In this document: positions 22,787 to 34,842 of the stretch, one piece after another
Position numbering within the stretch: position 1 is the first letter of the stretch
Layout: the number at the start of each line of letters is the position of its first letter
Assembly: GCA_958295665.1 (NCBI GenBank)
Contig: OY282560.1
Span: 92,976,311-93,040,310 of the forward strand
DNA from: Tipula vernalis
Taxonomy: Eukaryota > Arthropoda > Insecta > Diptera > Tipulidae
DNA: 64,000 bases
Direction: 5' to 3'
The notes under the pieces: model-generated
The model's input: only the letters and a program-made list of their open reading frames with translations
Database searches by the model: none
What the model was told of the DNA's origin: nothing
Program-made: the position numbers and the translations under genes

Positions 22787-25700
22787 CTCCCACTTGAATT
22801 TATACTAATTCCCATTTCTTCTCGATGTTGTTGATGTTTTAATTTTGGAAGTCCTTTTGCTAACGCATCAGCAATCATCTGATCTGTTCCAATTTGATTT
22901 ATTGTAATAACAGATGCTGCTACTTTCTCCTTTATAAAGTGGTGCCTGACATCTATGTGTTTTGTACGAGGATAGTAGGAATCTGTCTTCGAGAGATTTA
23001 TTGCACTTTGACTGTCGCAGAAGATCAGAATCGCAGTCGGTCTGCTGAGTTCCACGTCTAATTTTCGAAGCCATAGTGCTTCTTGACAGGCTGCCGAGAG
23101 AGCCATATATTCGGCTTCAGTTGAAGAAAGAGCAACGGTTTGTTGCTTACGTGATGACCATGTTATTGCTCCACCGCCTTTGAGAAAAATATAACCAGTG
23201 GTGGACTTTCTTTCATCAAGATCACTCGCCCAGTCGGCATCACTAAATCCCGTAGTGTTTTCCTGTTCTGATTTCCGATAATTTAGCTTCGCACCTATTG
23301 TGCCCTTCAAATAACGGAAAATTCGTTTCACTGCAACCCAATGTTGTTTGCCGGGATTATTTGAAAAACGACTCACCAAATTCACTGCTTAGGCAATATC
23401 AGGTCGCGTACCCTGGGCTGCATACAAAAGGCTGCCTACCGCTTCTTGAAATGGAATTTTCTTCATGTCCTCAATTTCAGCTTTGCTGGTTGGTGACATA
23501 TTTTTGTCTAACTTGACGTTTATGTCGATTGGTGTCGCAACAGGATTAGATTGCGACATGTTGAATTTTTCCAAAATCCTGGTAATGTATTCTTGTTGAT
23601 CCAGCGATAAAATTCCCTTTTCTCGATCCCTTGTAATTCGGAATCCTAATATGCTTTGCACCTCTCCAATATCTTTCATTTGAAAACGTTTGGCTAGTTC
23701 GACTTTCAGACTCTTGCTTTGTGCTTTGTTGGTACTTAAAATCAAAAAATCATCGACGTATACCGCAACAAACAACTTATGATGTTCGTCGATTTTATGA
23801 TAGATACACCTATCAGCTTTAGATCGTGTCATGCCGATCTCTACCAACACCTTGTCCAACTTTTGGTTCCAGGCACGGCCGGCTTGTTTTAATCCATAAA
23901 GTGCCTTTTTCAATTTGCACACTTTCTGGTTGTAACATATACACCGTTTCCCTCAATTCACCTTGAAGGAACGCAGACACTGCATCCATATGCTCAACAT
24001 ACATATCGTATTGAACAGCCAATGCCAATAGATAGCGAATTGAGCTATACTTCACCACCGGTGCATACGTCTCCTCATAATGCAATCCTTCACGTTGGGC
24101 ACAACCCTTTACCACGAGCCGTGCTGTGTATTGAACTGAACCATCTATTTTTAATTTGGTTTTAAACACCCATTTTGAGTTGAGCGCTTTGCTTTTAGCC
24201 GGTAAATTGCATAGAGTCCATGTTTCGTTTGCCATAATTGCTTTATATTCATCTTTCATAGCTTGTCGCCACGAATTACTATCACTGCAACTCAATGCTT
24301 TTTCAACACTAAGCGGATCATTCGTCGATAACTCAATTGATGAATAAACAAAATTTTCTTTCCTGTTTGACTTTGGTGCCCTTCCTGAACACCTACTTTC
24401 ACAGTTCTGAATTACTGCAATGTCTGGGGACAATAACCGCTATCAGAATCATTTACTTGTGCGTCAACAATCGTTTCATCAATAGAACATTCATCTTCAT
24501 CGCTTGGGCTGTCATTATCTCCCACTTCATTCGGCAATGGTAAAGAAATATGTTCCGAATGAATTTCTGATGAATCAGATACGACCGGAGTGGTATCCCT
24601 AACCAACGATTGTTCATTATTTAATATTTGGAAAAATTGGACGTCTCCATTGTTGTTTAAATATTTACATGACTCGTCAAAAATACAGTCACGGGCTGAG
24701 AAAACCTTATCATTCACTGGATTGTACACACGATAGCCCTTTTGAGTTTCATAATAGCCAACCATCATGCATTGTTGTGCTGTTGGATCGAACTTTTCCG
24801 CTTTTGTTTTGGCACATGCACCATAGCCTTTGATCCAAAAACCCTCAAGTTCAACAAATTCGGATGTCTCCCTGTCCACACCGTCTCTGGTATCCGTCTT
24901 GATAACGCCTTTGTTGGTGAACGGTTGATTAAATATACAGCTGTATTCACTGCTTCGGCCCAAATCCGTTTCGGTAAACCAGAATTTAACAGAAGATACC
25001 TCGTTTTTTCGACAATCGTCCGATTCATGCGTTCACACAATCCGTTCTGCTGTGAATTATATGGGATTGTCGTCTGGTGTTGTATCCCTGAACTCTGAAG
25101 AAAATTCTGGAGTTCTTTGTTACAAAACTCTCCACCGTTGTCTGTCCGCAGAACCTTTAGTTTTTCTCCACATTGATTTTCGACAAATGCTTTAAACCTT
25201 TTGAAAACACACACTACTTCATCATTGGATTTTAAGAAGTAAACGAACGTCTTGTGCGTGTAATCATCAACCAAGGAGAAAAAATAACGCGATCCACTAA
25301 TTGATTTTTCTTCCATGGGTCCGCACAAATCTGCATGAACCAATTCCAATTTATGGCTCGATGATGACGTTGATTTGCCGTACTTTGATATTGACTGCTT
25401 TCCTTTACAACAAACAAAACAAACGTCATTTTTGTCACTTGGTTCGATAAAGCCTATGCCCGCTGATTTTTGTAATTCTTTCATATATTGGACGTTCATA
25501 TGTCCAAGACGACGATGCCACAATTCAAAATTGTCCTTGACCACTGATCCGAATGAACACACACTCTTGTCCAAATCAAGTTTGTACATATCCTTTTCAA
25601 GAGTTGCTGTTGCAATTAGCTGATTGCATTTGTCAAAAATTCTACACTGGCGGTCATCGAAAACTATGACTTTACCATTTTTTGCGATCTGACCAACAGA

Positions 25701-25946
25701 AAGTAAGTTTGTCGATAATTCGGGCACATACATTACGTCAGCTGTGACAGTTTACTTTTTATTGTCAATTATAATGTCCAGATTACACGTTCCCTTACAG
25801 TTGACTGGCACATTTTCATTGTTAGCCATGATAACTTCTTTAGGTGTCGACAATTTGGAACAATTTGTAATAATTTGCATATTATTTGTCATATCCATAT
25901 GCGATGATGCGCCGGAATCAATATTCATCATGAATTTTTGTTTCAT
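22774..25946 (-). pseudogene. Copia-2 pol: protease, integrase, RT, RNase H (few lesions)
   Basis: Protease NIDSGASSHMDM at about 25920. An in-frame TAA at 25752-25754 precedes MYVPELSTNLLSVGQI. Integrase: LWHRRLGHMN and CFVCCKGKQ zinc region, then LVHADLCGPM, LRTDNGGEF and QQNGLCERMNR (D, D, E). A shift near 24800-24960 leads to an acidic linker (to 24412), another shift near 24420 to RT (24433-23819: NETWTLCNLP, RLVVKGCAQREG, MDAVSAFLQGEL). A shift near 23900 is followed by YGLKQAGRAWNQ and YVDDFLILS. An in-frame TAA at 23389-23391 stands where family members read DIAYAVN. RNase H: SDADWASDLDERK, ALSSTEAEYMALSAA, ADALAKGLPK. All domains are present and lightly damaged. Confidence 0.88.
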
Positions 25947-26664
25947 TTACCGAAAAAATTGATAATAAAGCCTGTTTATTTTCCGTCTCCTTTTTCTTGA
26001 GCGGAAACTTGCATTTATTTGCGAAATGACCAATTTGGTTACAGTTATAGCATCTTGGTTTAAATCGCTTTCTATTTCCTTTGGAAATAAACGCTGTATT
26101 TTTCAAACTCTTGGTATCACCGTACTCATTAATGAGTAATTTTGATTTTACGTACTCCCCTGTAACTTTCGTTTCAGAACTTTCCATGGCCATAATCATT
26201 GGTTGAAATTTTTCTGGTAAACCCGCAAGTAAAAACGTCCCAATCCATTCCTCATCGACTATAAAACCAATGTCGTTTAACTTTTGAGACTCACAAATGA
26301 TTGTTGTTACATACTGCTCCATTGATGGACAATTTTCAAGTTTGGTGTTGATCATTTTCCGCATTAACGCGATTCTATTCGATAGTCCATCATGCTGCAA
26401 TACTTTCTTTAATTTTTCCCACACTTCTTTTGAAGTTTCTAGACTACGAATATGCATATAAACACTTGAATGCACGCACATGATGATCTTCGATTTTGCT
26501 TGTGTTTCCCGCTTGGCCTTCTTCATTTCATCTTTTGTTTCGTCTTTATTTTCAATACAACACCACAGGTCTTCATGCTCAAGATATGCTTTCATGGTAA
26601 ATTCCCATTCATTATAATTTTCTCGTCCCATTAATTTTTCTACTGGAACGCTATTCGATGCCAT
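25918..26664 (-). CDS. Copia-2 Gag
   Basis: An intact 248-codon frame beginning MASNSVPVEKLMGRENYNEW, about 110 bp after the primer-binding site. It shows the UBN2/Copia Gag pattern: W-rich N-terminus (EFTMKAYLEHEDLWCCI), the RSLETSKEVWEKLKKVL block, MIMAMESS, and a CCHC zinc knuckle CYNCNQIGHFANKC near residues 205-218. The frame ends in TGA just before the protease; the protease lies in the next frame and overlaps by 29 bp. In typical Copia the two are continuous, so this is probably a one-base indel rather than programmed shifting. Confidence 0.85.
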   Translation of the reverse strand: MASNSVPVEKLMGRENYNEWEFTMKAYLEHEDLWCCIENKDETKDEMKKAKRETQAKSKIIMCVHSSVYMHIRSLETSKEVWEKLKKVLQHDGLSNRIALMRKMINTKLENCPSMEQYVTTIICESQKLNDIGFIVDEEWIGTFLLAGLPEKFQPMIMAMESSETKVTGEYVKSKLLINEYGDTKSLKNTAFISKGNRKRFKPRCYNCNQIGHFANKCKFPLKKKETENKQALLSIFSVNETKIHDEY

Positions 26665-26772
26665 GATTTATTTAATTATCGAATTTACTGATACACTTTA
26701 TACGCAAATTACTTTATTACTCAATTAATAACTATGTTTTTTACCCGATTTCACAATAAAACAGCCAAAAAT

Positions 26773-26786
26773 CTGGGCCCATAACC
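26773..26786 (-). promoter_or_regulatory. Copia-2 primer-binding site
   Basis: GGTTATGGGCCCAG on the minus strand immediately after the 5' LTR, identical to the site at 2-15. Confidence 0.85.
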
Positions 26787-26854
26787 TGTTGAAAACAGAT
26801 TTTTGGTAATTGGAAATAAAACACGTCTCTTACTTTTATGAGTAAAACGGAAGT

Positions 26855-26925
<71 letters not shown>

Positions 26926-27003
26926 CATTTGACAGAATATTGCCTACAAACCAGCTTATCAGCTGTTCCAATTAACAGCATAAATTCACCCTATATACCA
27001 ACA
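26787..27003 (-). repeat. Copia-2 5' LTR with (AT)n expansion
   Basis: 217 bp from TGTTGG (27003) to TTTTCAACA (26787), followed directly by the primer-binding site. It contains an AT run at 26858-26923 (about 66 bp), against about 11 bp in the partner LTR. The length difference arose after insertion. Confidence 0.9.
26858..26923. repeat. (AT)n microsatellite inside LTR
   Basis: About 33 AT units with no interruption. It creates a spurious Tyr-Ile repeat frame on the minus strand that is not a gene. Confidence 0.95.
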
Positions 27004-28129
27004 GCATTAATTAAAAGTATCTGATTTTAAGAGTGGAAAACAGCACGTGATTCAGTTCAACGGGCTCAAACAATACGACATTTCTTGCAATCAACTCAAT
27101 GCTAAGGCGATTTCTAAATATATCGATAAAACACCACAAATTTCAAGGATAATTTATAAAGATCAAGAATTTCGAAATAATCTCAAAAATGTCGAATACT
27201 TCAAAGTATCTTGAATATTCTGGAAATTTTTCAAATATCTAATTATCCGTAAGTATGTAAAACCAGAGTAAATCCTATACGCGCTAATTATCGCCATGTA
27301 AGTAAAATGTAAATATCCTGGACATTCTTGAATAATTTTGAATAACCTAGGAAATTGGAGAAGCTCCCATAACTCAAAACTAAGCGCAAAAATCTCGAAT
27401 AATCCTAGAAATGTCGAAAAACTTCAGAAATCTAATAATAAACCGCGGAACAATCTCGATTAAACAAGAAAAATTCGAATAATCTCTTTATTATGTTAAT
27501 CTCAAATGATCACGTACAATTTCAATAATAAAAATCTGGATATTAATGAATAATTTTGCAAAGCCACTTACACTAGCGACAATTGCGGTACTAAAATGAA
27601 CAAATATCATGATCTATACTCTAATAATCTCTCCAATAATAATGAAATCCGAGATAAGAGGATACGAAACAGGACAGGAGAACCTCGCCGAAAACAACCA
27701 AAAAAACACTCTCTAATTTCAAAATTAATTTGGAATTTACAATTTCCTTATAAGTAAACCGATTTTACCAGGTTTACCGGTAAATTCTAATCTAAATATC
27801 TGTCTAAATATCTAAATAAATCTAAATATCTGTCAGACCCTAAAGCCATTTTTATTTCTATGGAGTCAGATTACGTGTAATTACTCTGATACTCACCTTC
27901 AGCAACCGAGAAGAAATTGTTGGGCCTGTCTCTACACCACCGTCGCATTTTCTTTAAAATTTCCTAGAATTCTGTTTTTCATATTTGAAAGGGTGGTCAA
28001 CTTTAAACTGAATCTGAGCTACCATTTATCTGATATTGACTTTTAACTAATATTCGAACACTTGATAAGCCTTGTGGACACCACTAACCGTGGGTTCTAC
28101 CCGCGGCTGCGGTTGCTGCCACAAGGGCA
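27004..28129. repeat. Gene-free interval with degenerate CGAATAATCTC-type repeats
   Basis: From about 27110 to 27660 variants of TCGAATAATCTC, TCGAAAAA and GAATATTCTGGAAA recur irregularly. The same texture appears at 44400-44730 and 46025-46130, so it looks like an old dispersed low-complexity or satellite-derived repeat. No coding sequence is seen here. Confidence 0.5.
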
Positions 28130-28149
28130 CATAGTGCAAACCCAGGACT

Positions 28150-29062
28150 CTGTCTCAATTCGCGGAAAATCACAGCTACTTTGGCGAACGGGATTAGTTT
28201 AGATCAAGGTAGAAAATGCTGCCTATCGATATTCCTGCAATCAAATATTTGTGAACGAATCCTTTCGAAATCCGGGCAACTAAATACGCGAAGTATGTAC
28301 AGTTGTCTTCCTCTTCAAGGCAGTCCTCACAGATTCATTTTAGCCAGATCCATGCGATTGATATGATGATAAAATTTATTTTTAAATATAAAGCAAACTT
28401 AGCAAACCTGCGATTAGGCCAGATGTGCTCCTAAATTTTAGCTTGAGCGAAGTTTTTATAGCCTTTTTACCGTTGTTAAAATAGGAGGCTTCCGCTGGTT
28501 CAGGATCGATTAATGTTAATCTGTGACCTAATTACCTTCAATTTCACAATGAGTCAGCACCCATAAGATCGTAACTCTTTTGTAAGAAACAAAGAAGGTT
28601 GATAAAATGTTTACAGTCCTTGGCGAGTTTGAAATCGTCAAGGAATTATTGAATGAATTGAGCACAGTTTTACTATCCGTACAAAGAAAAATAGTTTTAT
28701 CGTTAATAGCGAGATTCAAAGTTTCAATGACACTATACAGTCATGTTCAAAATTATTTGTACAAAGGAAAAATTTTTAATTTCGGAAATAAAACTGCTTC
28801 GGAATTAAGATTTGGACCATATTTTAAAAAGAAATAAACTGTACTTTGTTGCAAAAATAATTTTGAACATTGAAATTAGTGCAATGCAAAACAGACTACC
28901 AAAAGATTTTAAATCATATATGTAGATGGCAAATCTACCAGTAAGTTCAAAGCAAGAGCCATCTGAAACGAAAACTAGAGATTCCTGCGAGAACGACAAA
29001 CCTCCCGTATCGATTTCTGATTTCAATGAATTGTCGTTATAATTAATGAGTTTATGCCCCAT
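28150..29062 (-). pseudogene. LINE RNase H and C-terminal zinc-knuckle remnant
   Basis: VFVSDGSCFELTG (about 28960) fits the start of RNase H. The piece 28528-28719 has FLCTDSKTVLNSFNNS and TILWVLTHCEIEGN, equivalent to the DS...VLWVPGHxGIxGN motif. Near 28350-28270 the string CEDCLEEEDNCTYF resembles the Cys-rich tail following RNase H in these LINEs, as in the second LINE at 58085-60235. Confidence 0.65.
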
Positions 29063-29336
29063 AGTTGAATCAAAAATATCCCAGGCGAAAATGTACCTCA
29101 GGCGAAACGCGATAGAACAAGTAATGCTTTATGGGTATTACTCGTTCAACTGAGGCAAGTACAGAACAGACTCCATAAAAGGAAATGGAGTAGAAGACAT
29201 TATTCCAGTAATGGTTCTACAAGGAACATTTTGTTATTAAGTTTTATTAAAGAAGTCTATAATTTGACCATAGGCCACCAAAGAATGGAAGCGTATGGGT
29301 GGATTGGTAAAACTAGCTATTTATAAATCAACCTTT

Positions 29337-29900
29337 TTAAGCCCCAGGATTTTCAAAAGCTCTTGTAAATTGCCAAAATAAGGTAGCAACTTTTTGGATT
29401 TTACTATCAAGTGGTAATTCTGTTGGAATGGGAGCCATCCAGCCTCGCTTTAACAATGTGACACTTAAGCATTGAACCCATTCATTTGACAATTGTGCCA
29501 TTCCAAAATAGGTACCGGCTTTAGTAATTGTAACAAATAAAGTACTATCAAAAGCACCGGCAATATCCGAAACAGTACCCACAAGAAACTCTTTATTGAT
29601 GAGGGATCTTTCAATCATAGGGACGAGCATTTTTACAGAAGTTATCAACTCTATCGATGATCCTTTGTAGAAAATGTTGAAGACAGACTAATAGGACGGA
29701 AAGATAAGGGTCCGTATAATCAGACTTATCAGCCTTCAGGGTAAAAACAGCCACAGTACTGCTCCAGTATTGTGGAACAATACTAAACAACAAAATCAGA
29801 ACTGTTAGTTTCACAAGGAGGGAAATTAATAGAACGAGGCAACTCACCAGCCTCTCTATTGGAAGAGCATTAAGCCTACAAACATCATTTTTAGCCAATG
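29337..29900 (-). pseudogene. LINE reverse transcriptase remnant
   Basis: Two overlapping frames: 29611-29898 with VPQYWSSTVAVFTLKADKSD and YTDPYLSVLL (equivalent to the xPxxWK...IPKPGK-DYxDPKSYRPISL block), then 29337-29648 with SLINKEFLVGTVSDIAGAFD, which corresponds to FLDIEGAFDN around the first catalytic Asp. The YADD part is missing. Confidence 0.65.
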
Positions 29901-30105
29901 CCTTTTGTAAGGCTAGCTACAGCCGACAGGCTATTCATTTTCTCACAGAAGTTTATCTACTTAGTTTTGTGCGCGTAACTTCTTTTACTTTCTTTTACTC
30001 TAGTAAAATAAAGTATAGTAATCATGAAAATTTTGGACCTTGAGATTTTTAGAGTTTTATTTGTTTTGAGGTCCCCTGAGTCCGAAAAAGTGGGTTTCGA
30101 AATGG

Positions 30106-30163
30106 TGTCTGTCTGTTTGTCTGTCAGTCTGTCAGTCTGTCAGTCTGTCAGTCTGTCTGTGTC
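30106..30163. repeat. (CTGT/CAGT)n microsatellite
   Basis: Tandem GTCTGTCTGT and CAGTCTGT units, part of a non-coding repeat from about 29990 to 30500 that also has an A-rich stretch at 30355-30440. Confidence 0.85.
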
Positions 30164-30769
30164 CTCTCTACAGCCCAGATGGTTTAACCAATCGAACTGA
30201 AACTCAGATTTAAGCTTTTTTGATAAATTGGGAGGTTCCAGTGAATCTTACTCCAAATCGGCTAACCGGAAGTGGCCACTCCCTTGGTCCAGAAAATTTA
30301 TTTTGTAAAAATCTTAAAAAGTATAAGGTTTACAAAAAACTACTTAATACAAAATGTTTCCAAAAATTAAAAACAAATAAAAAAATAAAAATAAAAAATT
30401 AAAAAAAAAATTTAAAAAAAAAATTATAAAAAAAAATAAAATTTCTCAAAATTCTCTCTTCGTAAAAGAAAGTCGTATGTTCGCCACACCTCCATTTTTA
30501 TAATAGTTTTAGTCTACTAAGAAACTAATCCAATCAGGTTTAGATTTTTTGACTTTATTTTCCTAAACAATTTTCTTATCCTTTTAAGTTCAGAACTGCA
30601 GAAATGTTTGTTCCAAGAATCTTCAATATCCTTAGCAGACCGAAATTCTCGCGGTGTAACAAGTAGAAGAACGAGCTAGAGAGAGAAAAGATCCGAATCG
30701 GTTAATTTCCTGTTACTATTTAGTCTAAACGGTGGTCTTTTAAGAGTAATGGAAAAAGAGATACACCTG

Positions 30770-31329
30770 ATGATCAGATGTGATGATATCATTCGTCACT
30801 TTTCAATTAAAAATCAATTATAGACACAGAGTACAAACTGATGTCTATTACTTTCTTTCCGTCGAATAAAATTAACAAAAGTTGGCTCACCTCCTTTATT
30901 GAGTATATCAAGCTCAGAAGAGTTAATATAATTGAATAGGGAAGCCCCTCGATGATTAATGTTTGGACTACCTCATATTGAGTGATGGGCATTAGCATCA
31001 CACCCAATCATAGGAGATGTGTTTCGGTTTGCCCAAAGAATTGTCAGATAAAAAAGTAATAAATATAGCTATCAGATGCACTATATTATTACTAATAAAC
31101 AATTCACGTTTGACTTCTAATGACAGGAATTTGACAGAAGATTCGGATCAAGAAGGTATGGTTCCTGAATTAGGGATACATCTGTGCGCATTACAGCAAG
31201 CATCTTCCTTAATTGAAATGGAACTGACTTACAGTGATGCAAGTTGATCTGTTTTATTGCAAGTCTGGGCGTGGAGAAGGTAAAACGCCTATGTTCCGGA
31301 GAAAATCTTAAAAGAGATTCATACTGCAA
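30770..31329 (-). pseudogene. LINE endonuclease domain remnant
   Basis: The start of ORF2 is visible as IKQINLHHCKSV and VSLIQEPYLL (31270-31140), the usual first strands of the LINE AP-endonuclease. Further on (31000-30810), reading across one frame, IGCDANAHHS, NHRGASLFNYI and ILNKGGEPTFVNF match the catalytic GCDxNAHH..WGS and N-RG-L-YI blocks. The expected Trp of the WGS is a stop here, and the frame is broken at several places. Confidence 0.7.
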
Positions 31330-31403
31330 CGTAGAGCCGGAACCAGTAATGCACTCGAAGGATTTCTGTCAAACCTGTATACAATCGTTTAGCGATTATA
31401 GCC

Positions 31404-31811
31404 TCACGTTTGTAAGGAACAACTGTCCATCCTTTTGTCGAACTTTTTGGTTTCAACAATCCTTTGTTGGTAGTTCCAACACAAGGATCCGCTAGCGAAA
31501 ATGTTTTTTATTTTGAAGACTTCCTCACAAAACCATTTGTATTTGTCATCATTTGCACTTGCAGCATCTACGGTCCGAAAACCTGACGACTTAGCAGATT
31601 CAATGATCTGTCTATTAATTCTAATCGAAAAGCACTCACAGTGTCGGCTTGTTTTTACGAATAGAGAAATTATTAACTTATCCAGCAACAATCTCAGTGT
31701 AGGTATGCATTTTTTCGGCGCTGACTCAGGAATAGTATCGTTTATAATTCGGGTTCGCTTGGGAGTGCCCGAGGAACCAGAAATAGGCTCTTCCGGAATT
31801 GAGCTAAGCAC
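31404..31811 (-). pseudogene. Possible LINE ORF1 fragment
   Basis: An open 135-codon minus frame immediately upstream of the endonuclease remnant. Polar, Ser/Pro-rich start (SSIPEEPISGSSGTPKRTRI) and a helical middle, as in many LINE Gag-like ORF1 N-terminal regions, but no zinc knuckle. Assigned only by position. Confidence 0.35.
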
Positions 31812-32339
31812 GAGCGCCTAGTAGCTTCCATGTTGACTCTCCTGGTGTTTTAAACAAGCAACACCTTTCAAACAATAACAGCTTTGGTATCAGAATGAGT
31901 CATTCATTTCGGCACTGTAGTCTTTAATATAACGTTTGGTTCATCTCAAAGCCTCAGTTATGCTTACCAGAGTGGTTTATTCAGCATAATATACCAGTAA
32001 AAAATTTCGAACGATCTGAACCAAGAAATTCGAGTAAGTCGTTTCAGCTCCAATTCTTCTGACTGAATCGTTTTTATCTTTAAATTTTTGCTTGAATTTG
32101 GTTTTTGTTTCAAGATTATAGCTAGTACGTTTCGAGATGTATTCTCATATGAAAAAAGTGTTTTAGGCCATACTTTTGAAAATTTGAAAATACTCTTCTA
32201 TTTGACAATTTTTTACATTTTTCTTATAACAACATTCTGGTTCATCTAACGACACATTGTAGTAAGAATTATAAGAATTAAAAGGATGGCCTTTTTCTTT
32301 GGTCACTCCGAAGTTAAATGGGGCGAGACACCGTTGACG
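31812..32339. other. Interval without recognised gene
   Basis: No coding similarity recognised. A small minus-strand frame at 32163-32345 has two Cys pairs but no identifiable family. Confidence 0.4.
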
Positions 32340-32660
32340 ATTCAATTTTCATATTTTCCCTAGAGGTACGCTTCCTTTTCAACAGCATCCTGTAAATCTT
32401 CCGGTGATTTCATTCTCGCTCCAAACAACAACTCAATTGGCGAACGACAAATTACTTTGTTACTCAATCCAAAATAATCTGCTGCGACTTAATGAAAACC
32501 GATCTCTTACCATTCCTTTGATCGGAGTGCGATAATCAACATGCAGCCTTTTACGGTTGGTACGTCCATGTAGGCAACAGACACCACGTTTTCGTTTCAC
32601 CGTTAGTTGAATTCTCGGAAAAACTGATTTACGAATCTGAAATTCCGGTGCTTATTTCAA
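32340..32660 (-). pseudogene. Probable LTR-retroelement integrase C-terminal fragment
   Basis: On the minus strand, RSPIELLFGARMKSPEDLQDA (about 32450-32390) resembles the conserved SPxELLFGRxMR block downstream of the integrase Glu in gypsy-type elements, preceded across a frameshift by RTNRKRLHVDYRTPIKGMV. Very short and broken. Confidence 0.42.
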
Positions 32661-33979
32661 AGTACTGAACAAATCACCCCCTTGTAGTCTCTCGATTTGT
32701 TCCTCAGTCCCAAGTGGCGGGTATCGACCTCTTACCGATTCATTTTCCGGCTTCCATATTCGGAGACGTAGAGACACTGCAAATGGTGGTGCTTCCTCTC
32801 CGCTTTTTTCGCTTCAACCGCTTCGGGTTGCAGCGGAGGTGGTGGAGTGTTTGGGTACGAATTTTCTGATGGGTATCTAGTTAGGTATTAAGACCGTTAA
32901 CTTTTCCTCAATAACTCTTTTTCTAAGAAACACATTTTAAGGATTACCCCAAAAAACTAACGAGTGATTCTTCATTTTGGCCAGGACTTCGACTGAGATT
33001 TCCCACAATTTCAAAGCATATTTGTAATTCCTATTAATGGTTACCACATAACTTAGTTGTGATAAAACTTCCGCGAAAGTTGAAAAATCTTGAGATTAAT
33101 AAAATAATTTTGGATACTTAGACAAAATGTACGGTTCTTACGCATAAGATATGACTGAAAAATAAATCTAGTGCATATTGCCCATAAATTGACACACTCC
33201 AAAATCCTAATTCTTATTTCTATATTTAGGCTGCTATCGAATTCTCGAATAAATCCGCTGAATATTATCGTAGTAAATGATTTACTTGAGAATTCGACCG
33301 CAGCCTTATTAACACTTTCTAATATCGCACCTTTATTTAGCTTAAAAGCACGATTAGGCAAAAAAATGACACGCGACTTCATGTTATCGAAAGAAATTGA
33401 TGTACATGCTGCTTTTATACTGTCAAGGATCCTCCTCAGTAACCATCCCTAAAGATTCTCCATAATGGTTAAGTACACTACGGTAGCCATGGCAAGAGTT
33501 CCATATTTTGAGCTTAAATTTAGGATTTTACTATTTTTGCAATGTGACTCGTTCAAATTCTCCAAATTGGTCTAGAAATCTAAAAGACAATAAATCATCC
33601 TCGACAGTTATGGGCGAGTTGGAGTTATTTTACAATAGTTACATCCTTGACTTTAAGGTCGAACAGTTTCCAAAGAAGCGCACGAGTTACGATGGGCAAT
33701 TATTATCGAAAGAACAGATAACAGAATGATCAATTCCACACATACTTTTAAAATTTGAACTCACTCCATTATAATAAAACACGAACTAGCAATACGTGCA
33801 ATTTATTAAATGTTCGACTCGAAAAAAAACAAATTAACAAAAATGCAATTGTGTTAAAGCTGAGGTTAATACTATTGAATAATAATAAACATAAATAAAA
33901 TGAGTATAAATTATGTAATTTATTTAAGATAAGAAAGTTGTAACAATAGCCGTTTCGTGCTTTGTTTTTGTAGGTCAAA
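32661..33979. other. Interval without recognised gene, with one imperfect palindrome
   Basis: Short frames on both strands show no family resemblance. At 33228-33255 and 33279-33306 two 28-bp arms (25 matches) form an imperfect hairpin around a 23-bp loop. Confidence 0.45.
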
Positions 33980-34092
33980 TAGACGGTGTAGTTGGAAATG
34001 GATATATTGTCCGTTTCAATTTTTCTGTTAGGCTTCGGTAGTCATTATAGATTAGCTTACTGCCATCTTTTATGTTAATTAAGAGAATTGTT
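33980..34092 (-). pseudogene. Short Ty3/gypsy reverse transcriptase fragment
   Basis: Minus-strand translation gives TILLINIKDGSKLIYNDY then RSLTEKLKRTIYPFPTTP, which aligns by eye with the VxVxKKDGSxRxCVDYRxLNxxTxxDxYPxPxI start of gypsy RT. The orientation agrees with the integrase-like fragment at 32340-32660, so both may be scraps of one element. Confidence 0.5.
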
Positions 34093-34842
34093 GCAACATC
34101 TTAAACGTCTTTGTTCTTAGTAACGCTATTCTTCCAAACTCCATGTAAATGACTGCGTACGTAAAAATGACACAGCCAATCAGAAATGACACTGCTAACA
34201 AGCTTGACTCAATAACTCTAATTTTAAGTCAGCCGGGAAATCGTTTAAAGGCTTTACCTTTGTATTCCGATGTCCTTTTAGGACATTATTTTAGATACAA
34301 TTATTTTTGTGATATTGCGTCGAACAATGCCGTATGGCAATACTATGTCTTGTCTGAGCAATTTCTCGTAAAGATATCTTCTCTTTTTCATTTAAAATTC
34401 ATTCGTTTGTACCGTTTTCACATTTCTCCACGATTGTATTGTAAATGTGAATATGTTGTACAGTTTACATGAAAAATATTTTTCATAGTCGGTGTTTGAT
34501 AGATGGATGCTTTGGCAGCCGGTGAAATCCAAACATTATTAGTTGATCGTTAGGACGTACGGATGGCATCACAGCTTAGTCGATGAAATTGATTATCGTT
34601 TCAAAATAATCTATGTCCAATCTATAGAGAGCATACACTCTAATGACGACGATATAGGTATTGGCCACCTTGAAACGAAATGCAATGACGTCGAGACTAG
34701 GATCACAATCTTTAACACCGCAATCAATACCCCGCCCCCTCTTAAGCCCGGTATCAAAATTATTTCTGCCTTTTCTGTGAATGACTTAGTTAGCAGGGAA
34801 GTATTCTTCAGAATACATGTTGATAGTAAGCCAGGTCTCATA
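34093..34842. other. Interval without recognised gene
   Basis: Two plus-strand frames (34149-34472 and 34543-34911) are open for 107 and 122 codons but have no recognisable domain; the second runs into the MITE, which argues against it being real. Confidence 0.4.

Larger units (their letters stand above)
22634..27003 (-). mobile_element. Copia LTR retrotransposon, copy 2 (near full length)
   Basis: Minus-strand Ty1/copia element with two LTRs, primer-binding site, gag, pol and polypurine tract. About 4.4 kb. The two LTRs differ by only a few substitutions outside the (AT)n tract, so it is fairly young, yet pol has several frame breaks and two in-frame stops. The left LTR lacks the final 11 bp, and no flanking target duplication is visible, which suggests a deletion at that end. 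It sits inside or beside the CXC-type ORF. Confidence 0.92.
28130..31811 (-). mobile_element. Decayed non-LTR retrotransposon (LINE with endonuclease, RT, RNase H)
   Basis: On the minus strand, from right to left: possible ORF1 fragment (31811-31404), apurinic endonuclease (31329-30770), reverse transcriptase (29900-29337), RNase H (about 29060-28528) and a zinc-knuckle tail (28350-28150). The order fits an RNase-H-bearing LINE of the R1/I/LOA-Jockey group; the clade is not resolved. Non-coding repeats (29990-30500) intervene between endonuclease and RT. Many stops throughout. Confidence 0.72.

Noticed and set aside
22774..22868. Extra short frames overlapping RNase H of Copia-2 on both strands
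   Set aside because: Shadows of the pol frame.
25918..25946. Programmed frameshift between gag and protease in Copia-2
   Set aside because: The overlap exists, but the same pol carries several other frame breaks and stops, and Copia normally has a single frame; an ordinary indel is simpler.
26741..26971. 76-codon minus-strand frame with a long Tyr-Ile repeat
   Set aside because: It is the translation of the (AT)n tract in the Copia LTR, not a protein gene.
28100..28170. GC-richer patch resembling a tRNA or structured RNA
   Set aside because: No acceptor stem or anticodon arm could be formed; it lies at the tail of the decayed LINE.
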